Of a stretch of DNA of 64,000 nt, positions 8,430-14,596 are shown in pieces; position 1 is the first letter of the stretch; each line of letters opens with the position of its first letter. Under the pieces are notes generated by a model that was given only the letters and a program-made list of their open reading frames with translations, was not told the DNA's origin and did not search any database. Source of the stretch: Verrucomicrobiota bacterium JB022 (GTDB lineage: Bacteria; Verrucomicrobiota; Verrucomicrobiia; Opitutales; Oceanipulchritudinaceae). Location of the stretch: contig JAUTCQ010000015.1 in NCBI GenBank assembly GCA_030673845.1, positions 1 to 64,000 on the forward strand, read 5' to 3'. Both the position numbers and the translations under genes were made by a program.

Positions 8430-9359
8430 TTAGGCTTCAACGCCAAAGATGGCGTTGGCGTAGTTTTCGGCGCTGAAGCGCTGAAGGTCGTCCGGCTGTT
8501 CGCCGAGGCCGACGTAGAAGATGGGCAGCCCCATTTCCCGGTAGATGCCGACGAGGGCCCCGCCGCGGCTGGTGCCGTCGAGCTTGGTGATGATCAGCCC
8601 GGTGAGCCCGAACTCCTGGTGGAAGACGCGGGCCTGCTCGATCGAGTTGCTGCCGATGGAGCCGTCGAGCACCAGCCAACTGTGATGCGGCGCCAGCTCG
8701 TCGTGCTTTTGCAGCACGCGGCGGATCTTCTGCAGCTCGTTCATCAGGTTGACTTTGTTGTGCAGGCGCCCGGCCGTATCGAGCAGCAGCACCTTGCTGC
8801 CCCGGGCCTTGGCGGCCGCGTAGGCATCGTAGGCCACAGCGGCGGCGTCGGCCCCGTGGTGGCTGGAGATCAGGGGCACATCCAGGCGGGTGCACCATTC
8901 CTTGATCTGCTCGTTGGCGGCCGCGCGGAAGGTGTCGCACGCGCCCACCATCGGGTTGTAGCCCTGCTCCTTGAAGCGCTTGGCCAGCTTGGCCGTGGTG
9001 GTGGTCTTGCCGCTGCCGTTGACGCCGATCATCGCGATCACCGTCACCTCGTCGCCCGAGAGGTCGAAATCGCCCTCCGCGCCGTCGAGCACACGCTTGA
9101 GCACATTGGCGCCGATCTTGGCCGCCGTCTGCCCGCGCAGCTCCTTGTCCTTGCGGTGGGCGCTCTGGATCTCCGTCAGGATCTCCTCGGTCGTTTCGAC
9201 TCCGAAGTCGGCCGTGTAGAGCGCCTCTTCCAGCTCGTCCAGCGACGACGCGTCGATTTTCTTGCCGCCAAACAGGCCACCGGCCGAGCTGAACAGCTTG
9301 TAAAACGTCGGCGTGGTCTTTTTCAGCCCCTCCTTGAACTTGCCGAAGAAACCCTTCAT
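8430..9359 (-). CDS. ftsY: Signal recognition particle receptor FtsY
   Basis: A 309-residue SRP GTPase receptor that docks the SRP-ribosome complex to the membrane for co-translational insertion. After a short N-domain come the G-domain motifs GVNGSGKTTT, DTFRAAA, DTAGRLHN and TKLDGTSRGG, then the GLGEQPDDL closing segment. The acidic N-terminal A-domain of many FtsY proteins is missing, as in short-type family members. The start MKGFFGKFKEG at 9359 is typical; an extension to 9452 lacks similarity. It heads the operon with four DUF5069 genes. Confidence 0.95.
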   Translation of the reverse strand: MKGFFGKFKEGLKKTTPTFYKLFSSAGGLFGGKKIDASSLDELEEALYTADFGVETTEEILTEIQSAHRKDKELRGQTAAKIGANVLKRVLDGAEGDFDLSGDEVTVIAMIGVNGSGKTTTTAKLAKRFKEQGYNPMVGACDTFRAAANEQIKEWCTRLDVPLISSHHGADAAAVAYDAYAAAKARGSKVLLLDTAGRLHNKVNLMNELQKIRRVLQKHDELAPHHSWLVLDGSIGSNSIEQARVFHQEFGLTGLIITKLDGTSRGGALVGIYREMGLPIFYVGLGEQPDDLQRFSAENYANAIFGVEA

Positions 9360-9491
9360 TGCCACGGAGTGTGGATCGCCTTGTGCGCGAGTGCAAGCAG
9401 CGGGTGGAGGATTGGGCGTGTCGGTGTGTTTCTCGCGGGCCGGGCTCGACATCTGGCGTTTACGAGTCGAAAATGCGCGTTTGGAATTTCG

Positions 9492-9725
9492 ATGAGACGC
9501 ACGATGCTGGGATTCATGCTGAGCTGGACGGGTGGAGCGCTATTGGTCTCCACCGGTTGGACGCTCGTGGCGGGCACCGTCACTTTGGCTGTCGGCGCTG
9601 GCATCGCGTTGGCGGCGTGCTTCTGCTCCTGGGCCGGCTTCAAGCTGCTCAACCGCGAAAGCTCCGAGCGCCACATCCGCCTGCGCCCCCGCCGCGACGA
9701 ATGGATCGGCCCGCGCCCATACTGA
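9492..9725 (+). CDS. Small two-helix membrane protein
   Basis: 77 residues from the ATG at 9492: two closely spaced hydrophobic segments (about residues 5-23 and 26-48) and then a strongly basic tail (RESSERHIRLRPRRDEW). It is divergent from ftsY. Family unknown. Codon pattern and the hydrophobic-basic architecture support translation, but it is short, and the alternative frames are also open. Confidence 0.5.
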   Translation: MRRTMLGFMLSWTGGALLVSTGWTLVAGTVTLAVGAGIALAACFCSWAGFKLLNRESSERHIRLRPRRDEWIGPRPY

Positions 9726-9743
9726 CGCCAGCCAGGTGGAGTT

Positions 9744-9809
9744 TTGACGTATGCTCCGCTAACATCAAAGTGCGTTGACGTTGGCGAAAGGGCGTTTCAC
9801 TAACATCAA
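9744..9809. promoter_or_regulatory. Candidate operator array upstream of the toxin-antitoxin pair
   Basis: Four related half-sites in alternating orientation: TTGACGT (9744-9750), AACATCAA (9761-9768), TTGACGTT (9775-9782) and AACATCAA (9802-9809). The middle two form a near-palindrome with one mismatch. Toxin-antitoxin operons are usually autoregulated from such sites, but binding here is inference. Confidence 0.4.
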
Positions 9810-9871
9810 CGCGGGCGGGGTGACGTGCTTTCCGGCTCGCAAAAACGCGGAAGATCGTGCAGGTTATGGGC

Positions 9872-10087
9872 ATGAAATTCGTCCTCCCGCTCGACCAGAT
9901 GACCCGCGAAGAGAAGCTCGAAGCCTTGGAGCTGCTCTGGACGGATTTGACGGGCGAGGCAGCAGAGCACGAGGCGCCGGCATGGCATGAGGATGTTGTG
10001 AAGGAGCGCCTCCGCCGCTTCCGTGCCGGGGAGACGACTGGTTATACGCTGGAGGAAATCGAGGAGCATTTCAGCCAGCGCGGATGA
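9872..10087 (+). CDS. Antitoxin of the addiction-module (TIGR02574-like) family
   Basis: A 71-residue acidic protein: EEKLEALELLWTDL, then a region ending in EEIEEHFSQRG. This arrangement is typical of the small unstable antitoxins paired with ParE/RelE toxins. Starts at GTG 9857, ATG 9866 and ATG 9872 are possible; AGG 8 nt before 9872 favours that one. Its last codons overlap the toxin start (ATGA at 10084), as is usual for such pairs. Confidence 0.82.
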   Translation: MKFVLPLDQMTREEKLEALELLWTDLTGEAAEHEAPAWHEDVVKERLRRFRAGETTGYTLEEIEEHFSQRG

Positions 10088-10380
10088 AGGTCATCGTCTT
10101 GCCTCCAGCTCGTCGCGATCTCGACGAGGCCTATTCCTTTTATGAGGAGCAGAGCCGTGGGTTGGGCGGCTATTTCGTCAGCTCTGTTCTGGCTGACTTT
10201 CGTGTTTTGAGTGGAACGGCTGGGACGCATCGCCGAATCTATGGCGCTCATCGCCTCCTCACAAGGCGCTTTCCCTACGCGATCTTCTATGCCGTCGAGG
10301 ACGGAGTGGTTTCTGTGCTGGCAGTTCTGGACTGCCGGATGGATCCGCGCCGCATGGCCGAGCGTCTCCGCTCTTCCTAA
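10084..10380 (+). CDS. RelE/ParE-family toxin
   Basis: A 98-residue toxin with the family pattern: PPARRDLDEAYSFYEEQ (N-terminal helices), RRIYGAHRLLTRRFPYAIFY (central strands) and VLAVLDCRMDP (last strand). ParE members poison gyrase and RelE members cut mRNA; the sequence alone does not decide between them, but pairing with a TIGR02574-type antitoxin leans to ParE-like. Translationally coupled to the antitoxin. Confidence 0.85.
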   Translation: MKVIVLPPARRDLDEAYSFYEEQSRGLGGYFVSSVLADFRVLSGTAGTHRRIYGAHRLLTRRFPYAIFYAVEDGVVSVLAVLDCRMDPRRMAERLRSS

Positions 10381-10440
10381 AGGCCAGCCTTCCGCGCGAA
10401 ACCCCTTGCGCCGGGGCGCTCGTTGGGCGAGGCTGAAGGC

Positions 10441-11568
10441 ATGAAGACGACGTTGGAAGTTGGTTTGGGCGCACGGGCCTATCCCATCCATATTGGGCGC
10501 GACTTGTCGCAGGACATTTTGCGCGCGGTGCGAGCGCTGCGGCAGGATCGCCGCCCGGTGGCCGTGCTGGTGGATGCCAACGTCAAAGAGCATTTCGGCT
10601 GCGCGCTGGAGGACATGTTCGAGGGCGCGCCCATGCTCGAGTTGCCGTCGGGCGAGTCCACCAAGTGTTTCCCGTGGCTCGAAAAGGCCTGCAACTTCCT
10701 CGCGAAGCAGAAGATCGACCGTAGCGGCGTGCTGTTCGCGGTCGGTGGTGGCGTGACGGGCGACCTGGCGGGCTTCGCGGCGGCCAGCTACCTGCGCGGG
10801 ATCGAATTTTACCAAGTGCCGACGACCCTGCTGGCGATGGTCGACAGCTCGGTGGGCGGCAAGACGGGCATCAATCTCGCCGCGGGCAAGAACCTCGTCG
10901 GCGCTTTCTGGCAGCCGCGCGCGGTCTTCTGCGACCTGGCCTTCCTCGATACGCTGCCGCCGCGCGAATTCAGCGCCGGGATGGCGGAGGTGATCAAATA
11001 CGGCCTGCTCGACGACGTGGAGCTGTTTGAATACCTGGAGCGCCTCGACCGCCTGCACCCGCGCCACGCCGCGCTAACCGGAATCGTGCGCCGCTGTTGC
11101 GAGATCAAGGCCCGCATCGTCGAAGAAGACGAGCAGGAGAAGGCCAAGACGGGCGGGCGCGCGCTGCTCAACCTCGGTCACACTTTTGGCCACGCGATCG
11201 AAGCGGTGGCGGGCTATGGCGACTACCTGCACGGGGAGGCCATCGCGGTCGGCATGATGCTCGCCGCCGAGCTGTCCGCCGAGCGCGACTTCATCGAGCC
11301 GCGCGACGTGCGCCGCATCGCCCTGCTGTTCCAGAGCTACGATTTGCCGATCCGCCTGCGTGAGGCGTTGTCGCTGGAAGCCCTCGTCGAGGCAATGGGC
11401 CGCGACAAGAAGGTGTCGGCCGGCAAGCTCAAGCTCGTGCTGATGGAAAAGATGGGCCAGGCCTTTACCACTTCGGATTTCGAATGGCCCAAGGTCGAGC
11501 AGCTCTGGCGCGGCGTCGGCGCGGTCGACGGCAGCGAAGCCTCCCGCCCGTCGGGGAGTGAGGGTTAG
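10441..11568 (+). CDS. aroB: 3-dehydroquinate synthase AroB
   Basis: 375 residues; converts DAHP to 3-dehydroquinate in the shikimate pathway, using NAD and a metal ion. Visible motifs: GGGVTGDLAGFAAASYLRG, PTTLLAMVDSSVGGKTGI, the GMAEVIKYG segment with the metal-binding Glu, and NLGHTFGHAIE plus HGEAIAVGM with the metal-binding His residues. Length matches the family. The start MKTTLEVGL at 10441 is preferred over one 6 codons upstream. It begins about 60 nt after the toxin gene in the same direction. Confidence 0.95.
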   Translation: MKTTLEVGLGARAYPIHIGRDLSQDILRAVRALRQDRRPVAVLVDANVKEHFGCALEDMFEGAPMLELPSGESTKCFPWLEKACNFLAKQKIDRSGVLFAVGGGVTGDLAGFAAASYLRGIEFYQVPTTLLAMVDSSVGGKTGINLAAGKNLVGAFWQPRAVFCDLAFLDTLPPREFSAGMAEVIKYGLLDDVELFEYLERLDRLHPRHAALTGIVRRCCEIKARIVEEDEQEKAKTGGRALLNLGHTFGHAIEAVAGYGDYLHGEAIAVGMMLAAELSAERDFIEPRDVRRIALLFQSYDLPIRLREALSLEALVEAMGRDKKVSAGKLKLVLMEKMGQAFTTSDFEWPKVEQLWRGVGAVDGSEASRPSGSEG

Positions 11569-11632
11569 ACGGGGCAAGGGGTGCGGTTTTGCTCAGGCTT
11601 CGGGGTTGCGCTCCGAAGCGAAGGCCGCATAA

Positions 11633-11665
11633 CAAAAAATGTCCCTCGAATGATCGAGGGACATT
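11633..11665 (-). terminator. Minus-strand intrinsic terminator in the leader of peptide gene 1
   Basis: A 12-bp perfect stem (AATGTCCCTCGA 11638-11649 with TCGAGGGACATT 11654-11665) and a 4-nt loop. Read leftward, it is followed by a run of six T. On the plus strand no T-run follows. No annotated minus-strand gene lies just to the right, so it most simply ends an antisense RNA over the peptide leader. Confidence 0.7.
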
Positions 11666-11772
11666 GGGTTCTATAAAGTCTAACCTTCAACTGGAGGTGC
11701 CGTATGAACGAATCGTTTATACTGGTATTGGCGCTCCTGATGATCTTGCTCATCATTAGGGAAACAAACCGG
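11633..11772 (+). repeat. Duplicated small-peptide unit, copy 1
   Basis: This unit (A-tract, hairpin, leader with GGAGGTGC, start and first 23 codons of a peptide ORF) recurs at 12681-12815. In the 69 nt of aligned coding sequence there are 11 differences. The two units flank the ABC ATPase gene as direct repeats. Confidence 0.85.
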
Positions 11773-11844
11773 GGAACCTTCAATAAAGTTACGATACCTC
11801 GGGTAGACGTAGATTCAAGACTATTTGCCTTATGGCAGCTTTGA
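11704..11844 (+). CDS. Small hydrophobic peptide 1 (46 aa), paralogue of the gene at 12747
   Basis: The ATG at 11704 follows a strong ribosome binding site (GGAGG, 6-nt spacing to the start region). The first 23 residues are MNES, then a run of about 14 hydrophobic residues (FILVLALLMILLII), then RETNR. Nineteen of these 23 residues match the second copy, and 7 of the 11 nucleotide differences are synonymous, which supports real translation. After residue 23 the reading frame lacks the stop found in copy 2 and runs on to 46 residues, ending 13 nt inside the ABC ATPase gene. Likely a single-pass membrane peptide. Family not recognised; size and layout resemble type I toxins such as Fst or TisB. 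Confidence 0.6.
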   Translation: MNESFILVLALLMILLIIRETNRGTFNKVTIPRVDVDSRLFALWQL

Positions 11845-12617
11845 TTGATGTGCAGGGGCTGACGGTGCGCCGCAGCCCGACGACGATTCTCGACCAGATC
11901 GACTGGCGGGTGGAACGTGGGCAGCACTGGGTGTTGCTCGGGCCCAACGGCAGCGGCAAGACGAGCCTGCTGCAGGCCTTGACCGGCTACCTGACCCCGA
12001 CTGCCGGGAAGGTGGAGGTGTTCGGGCAAGTTTATGGGCGCAGCTACTGGCCCAGCCTGCGCGAGCGGGTGGGGGTGGTGAGCGTGGCGCTGGCCCAGCA
12101 GATCCAGGGCGAAGAGACGGCGGTGGAGGTGGTCGCGAGCGGCCGCTTTGCCATGCTCAACTTCTGGGGCGAGCTGACCCCCGCGCTGGTGGCCGAGGCC
12201 GAGGCGTTGCTGGAAGACTTGCACGTGGGCTACCTCGCCCGGCGCGAGTGGCGTCTGCTGAGCCAGGGTGAGCGGCAGCGGGTGATGACTGCCCGTGGCC
12301 TGATGAGCCAGGCCGAGCTGCTTTTCCTCGACGAGCCTTGCTCGGGCCTCGATCCGGTGGCGCGCGAACGCTTTCTGCGCTGGCTGGAAGGCGTGCTGGC
12401 CCGTCCGGAAAGCCCGGGCGTCGTCCTCGTGACGCACCATCTGGAGGAGGTGGTGCCCGGCATCGAGCACGCGCTGTTGCTCGGCAAAGGCGTCAAGATC
12501 GCCTGCGGCCCCTTAGCGGAAGTCCTGCAACCGCACCTGCTGAGCGAGGCCTACGGCGCCGAAATCGGCATCCTGCGCGAAAACGGTCGCTACCGTCTGC
12601 AGGTGAAGGGTTGCTAA
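11832..12617 (+). CDS. ABC transporter ATP-binding protein (stand-alone, ModF/YlmA-like)
   Basis: A 261-residue ABC ATPase with Walker A GPNGSGKT (37-44), signature LSQGE (143-147), Walker B LLFLDEP (163-169) and a switch His in VTHHLEE. No permease or binding-protein gene lies nearby. The sequence resembles soluble ATPases of the ModF/YlmA type, whose roles are poorly defined. The start overlaps the end of small peptide ORF 1 by 13 nt, so the two may be translationally coupled. The gene is flanked on both sides by copies of the small-peptide unit. Confidence 0.88.
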   Translation: MAALIDVQGLTVRRSPTTILDQIDWRVERGQHWVLLGPNGSGKTSLLQALTGYLTPTAGKVEVFGQVYGRSYWPSLRERVGVVSVALAQQIQGEETAVEVVASGRFAMLNFWGELTPALVAEAEALLEDLHVGYLARREWRLLSQGERQRVMTARGLMSQAELLFLDEPCSGLDPVARERFLRWLEGVLARPESPGVVLVTHHLEEVVPGIEHALLLGKGVKIACGPLAEVLQPHLLSEAYGAEIGILRENGRYRLQVKGC

Positions 12618-12664
12618 AGGTGCAGGCCTACTGAACTTAGGTTCAGCAATTTACATTGCATCCT

Positions 12665-12742
12665 CACCTCTAGAGGGTTACAAAAAAATGTCCCCCGGAA
12701 TGGGGGACAAGTTCCAAATGTAGTAACCCTTAACCGGAGGTG
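12665..12742 (+). promoter_or_regulatory. Leader fold that can hide the ribosome binding site of peptide gene 2
   Basis: CACCTC (12665-12670) can pair with GAGGTG (12737-12742), which contains the Shine-Dalgarno core. GGGTTAC (12675-12681) can pair with GTAACCC (12723-12729). The small hairpin 12689-12709 sits inside. Translation would be blocked when the two helices form. Confidence 0.5.
12682..12709 (-). terminator. Minus-strand intrinsic terminator in the leader of peptide gene 2
   Basis: Stem TGTCCCCC (12689-12696) with GGGGGACA (12702-12709) and a 5-nt loop. Leftward it is followed by seven T. It sits at the same place as the terminator of copy 1. No T-run follows on the plus strand. 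Confidence 0.7.
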
Positions 12743-12810
12743 CAGTATGAACGATCCGTTTGTACTGGTATTGGTGCTTCTGATGATCTTGCTTATCATC
12801 AGAGAGACCA
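12682..12810 (-). ncRNA. Putative cis-antisense RNA over peptide gene 2
   Basis: Inferred from the minus-strand terminator at 12682-12709, as for copy 1. It would overlap the ribosome binding site and part of the ORF. Both copies share a minus-strand TAYAAA box just inside the ORF (about 12757-12762 here), but no good -35 box is seen. Boundaries are uncertain. Confidence 0.35.
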
Positions 12811-12827
12811 ACCGAGATCGGCGGTAA
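12747..12827 (+). CDS. Small hydrophobic peptide 2 (26 aa)
   Basis: The ATG at 12747 follows GGAGGTGCAGT. The peptide is MNDP, then about 14 hydrophobic residues (FVLVLVLLMILLII), then the charged tail RETNRDRR, and it stops at TAA 12825. One short membrane helix with a basic C-terminus is expected. Compared with copy 1, most codon changes are silent. The ribosome binding site can be sequestered from both sides (12665-12681 and 12857-12870). No known family is recognised; a type I toxin-like membrane peptide is the leading idea, and a small regulatory membrane protein the alternative. Confidence 0.65.
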   Translation: MNDPFVLVLVLLMILLIIRETNRDRR

Positions 12828-12833
12828 CTGATC

Positions 12834-12870
12834 CCGCCCGGACGGAACCCGGGCGGCCTCCAGTTAAGGG
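12834..12870 (+). promoter_or_regulatory. Downstream hairpin and fold-back element of peptide gene 2
   Basis: CCGCCCGG (12834-12841) and CCGGGCGG (12849-12856) form an 8-bp stem just after the stop codon. Directly after it, CCTCCAGTTAAGGG (12857-12870) is complementary at 13 of 14 positions to 12727-12740, which contains the ribosome binding site. This is comparable in logic to the 3' fold-back of hok mRNA. Confidence 0.5.
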
Positions 12871-13017
12871 CTATCATACGTTTTGTGCCTTACAAATCAA
12901 GTCCCATGTGTAATACAGAAAGCACCTTTGGGCTGTTGGCGGGAGTATTTGCCATTGACAAGCGTCTCCGATTCCAGTTTTTTGCCCGTTTTTCACCATT
13001 TCAACTTTGACCGTAGC

Positions 13018-13302
13018 ATGGCACTGAAAATCCGTCTTCAACGTGGGGGCGCTACCCACAATCCTCACTACCGCATCGTCGTTGCCGAATCCTCGAACCG
13101 CCGCGACGGCCGTTTCGTGGAGCGTATTGGCTCCTACGACCCCCGCAATGGCAAGCCCGAGCAACGCGAGCTGCTCAACCTCGAGCGTGCGGAATACTGG
13201 ATGAGCGTGGGCGCCCAGCCCTCCGACACCGTCCGCAGCATCATCAAGCGCGCCCGCGCCGCCGCCAAGGCTGCTCCGGCTGCTGCTGAAGCCCAGGCCT
13301 AA
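13018..13302 (+). CDS. rpsP: 30S ribosomal protein S16
   Basis: 94 residues, beginning MALKIRLQRGGATHNPHYRI, the classic S16 N-terminus, followed by GRFVERIGSYDP and WMSVGAQPSDTV; it ends in an Ala-rich tail. S16 stabilises the 5' and central domains of 16S rRNA. The start is fixed by homology; the frame is open further upstream without similarity. A perfect TTGACA lies at 12955-12960, about 60 nt before the start, but its -10 partner is poor. Head of the rpsP-trmD-rplS cluster. Confidence 0.96.
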   Translation: MALKIRLQRGGATHNPHYRIVVAESSNRRDGRFVERIGSYDPRNGKPEQRELLNLERAEYWMSVGAQPSDTVRSIIKRARAAAKAAPAAAEAQA

Positions 13303-13372
13303 GCGCCTGCGTCCGGTCTGTTTTGACCGACGGCACGATCCCTTACCCGGTTCAGCGTCAGGATAAGTTGCC

Positions 13373-14044
13373 ATGCTCACGATTGATGTTTTGACGCTGT
13401 TCCCGAACATGCTCAACGGCTTTGTCTCCGAGAGCATGATCGGTCGTGCCCAAAAGAACGGGCTGATCCAGGTGACCGCGCACCAGTTGCGCAATTGGGC
13501 GACCGACAAGTGGAGCATTACCGACGACCGGCCTTTTGGGGGCGGTGCCGGGATGCTCCTCAAGCCCGAACCACTTTTTGCCGCAATCGAGGAGCTGAAG
13601 AAGCCCCAGACGGTCGCGGTTTATCTGACCCCCGACGGCGAGCCGCTTTCCACCCCGATGGTGCGCGAGCTGGCCCAGGAAAGCCACCTGCTGCTGGTCA
13701 GCGGCCACTACGAGGGCATCGACCAGCGCGTGCGCGATTGCCTGATCGACCGCGAAGTGAGCATTGGCGATTATGTGCTGACCAACGGCACTTTGCCGGC
13801 CGCAGTGATGATCGATGCAGTGTGTCGCTATGTGCCCGGTGTTTTGGGCGAAGAAAAATCCTTGACGCAGGATTCTTTCAGCGACAGGCTGCTCGGCTTT
13901 CCTCAATACACACGTCCTGTGGATTTTCGCGGGATGCGTGTGCCTGAGATTCTCCTTTCCGGAGACCATGCGAAAATCGAGGGCTGGCGTCAGGAGCGCC
14001 GGCTTGAGAAAACCAAACAGCGCCGACCCGACCTCCTGCCATAA
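13373..14044 (+). CDS. trmD: tRNA (guanine-N1-)-methyltransferase TrmD
   Basis: 223 residues; methylates G37 of tRNAs next to the anticodon with SAM and prevents +1 frameshifting. The trefoil-knot motifs are visible: GHYEGIDQRV, SIGDYVLTNGTLPAAVMID and VPGVLGEEKS, and the C-terminal region has DFRGMRVPEILLSGDHAKIEGWR. The gene follows rpsP by 70 nt and precedes rplS by 17 nt. rimM, which commonly lies between rpsP and trmD, is absent here. Confidence 0.96.
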   Translation: MLTIDVLTLFPNMLNGFVSESMIGRAQKNGLIQVTAHQLRNWATDKWSITDDRPFGGGAGMLLKPEPLFAAIEELKKPQTVAVYLTPDGEPLSTPMVRELAQESHLLLVSGHYEGIDQRVRDCLIDREVSIGDYVLTNGTLPAAVMIDAVCRYVPGVLGEEKSLTQDSFSDRLLGFPQYTRPVDFRGMRVPEILLSGDHAKIEGWRQERRLEKTKQRRPDLLP

Positions 14045-14061
14045 CTTTCCGCCATTTAGCC

Positions 14062-14445
14062 ATGAATCCCATCATCGACGAAATCACCCAGGAACAGCTC
14101 AAGCCCGAACGCGACCAGTTCAAGGTCGGCGATGGCGTTCGCGTGCACCAGCGCATCCGCGAAGGTAACAAGGAGCGCGTTCAGGTCTTTGCCGGCGTGG
14201 TGATCGCCCGCAAGGGTCATGGCATTCACGAGACGTTCACGGTCCGCCGCGCCAGCATGGGCGAAGGCGTCGAGAAGGTGTTCCCGGTGCACAGCCCGGT
14301 GATCGAGAAGGTCGAAGTCGACCGCGAGTCGATCACGATGAAGGCCCGGATGTACTACCTGCGTGGTCGTATCGGTAAGGCTGCCAACGCGGTCAAGGAA
14401 AAGCGCGTCTACATGGCTACCCGTGGCGGTGCCAAGCACAAGTAG
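14062..14445 (+). CDS. rplS: 50S ribosomal protein L19
   Basis: 127 residues matching L19, which sits at the interface of the two subunits. Conserved blocks: FKVGDGVRVHQRIREGNKER, QVFAGVVIARKG, ETFTVRRASMGEGVEKVFPVHSP and YYLRGRIGKAA. It starts 17 nt after trmD and is followed by a strong terminator, so it closes the operon. Confidence 0.96.
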   Translation: MNPIIDEITQEQLKPERDQFKVGDGVRVHQRIREGNKERVQVFAGVVIARKGHGIHETFTVRRASMGEGVEKVFPVHSPVIEKVEVDRESITMKARMYYLRGRIGKAANAVKEKRVYMATRGGAKHK

Positions 14446-14476
14446 TCGCTTCCCGACCCAGCGTCTGAATTTTGAG

Positions 14477-14505
14477 AAACCCTGCCCGACAAGGCAGGGT
14501 TTTTT
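14477..14505 (+). terminator. Intrinsic terminator of rpsP-trmD-rplS
   Basis: A 10-bp stem (AAACCCTGCC / GGCAGGGTTT), a 6-nt loop and a run of T, 32 nt after the rplS stop. Confidence 0.9.
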
Positions 14506-14596
14506 CTGTACCTCACTCTCGTGACAACTGGGCGCCGCAGTTGCTTTCAGCGGTGCCCGGGTATTGTATATCCGTAGTTTAGCTTTCCGTCGCCCT

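Larger units (their letters stand above)
11633..11780 (-). ncRNA. Putative cis-antisense RNA over peptide gene 1
   Basis: Inferred from the minus-strand terminator at 11633-11665. The RNA would start inside or just after the conserved part of the peptide ORF and cover its ribosome binding site. On the minus strand TTGAAG and CCTAAT, 17 nt apart, lie at about 11750-11780 and could be a weak promoter. The 5' end is uncertain and transcription is not shown. Confidence 0.35.
12681..12815 (+). repeat. Duplicated small-peptide unit, copy 2
   Basis: Second copy of the unit at 11633-11772: A-tract, hairpin, leader with GGAGGTGC and the conserved 23 codons. The hairpin stem differs from copy 1 by a compensatory pair (T-A to C-G), so base pairing itself is conserved. 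Confidence 0.85.

Noticed and set aside
11633-11665. Hairpin as a terminator for aroB on the plus strand
   Set aside because: No T-run follows on the plus strand; the A-tract before it gives the T-run only on the minus strand.
11608-11700. Anti-SD pairing for peptide gene 1 (GCGCTCCGAAG with CTTC...GGAGGTGC)
   Set aside because: Needs a bulge and a G-T pair, and the upstream segment is already in a 7-bp hairpin (11597-11619); kept only as a weak possibility, not a feature.
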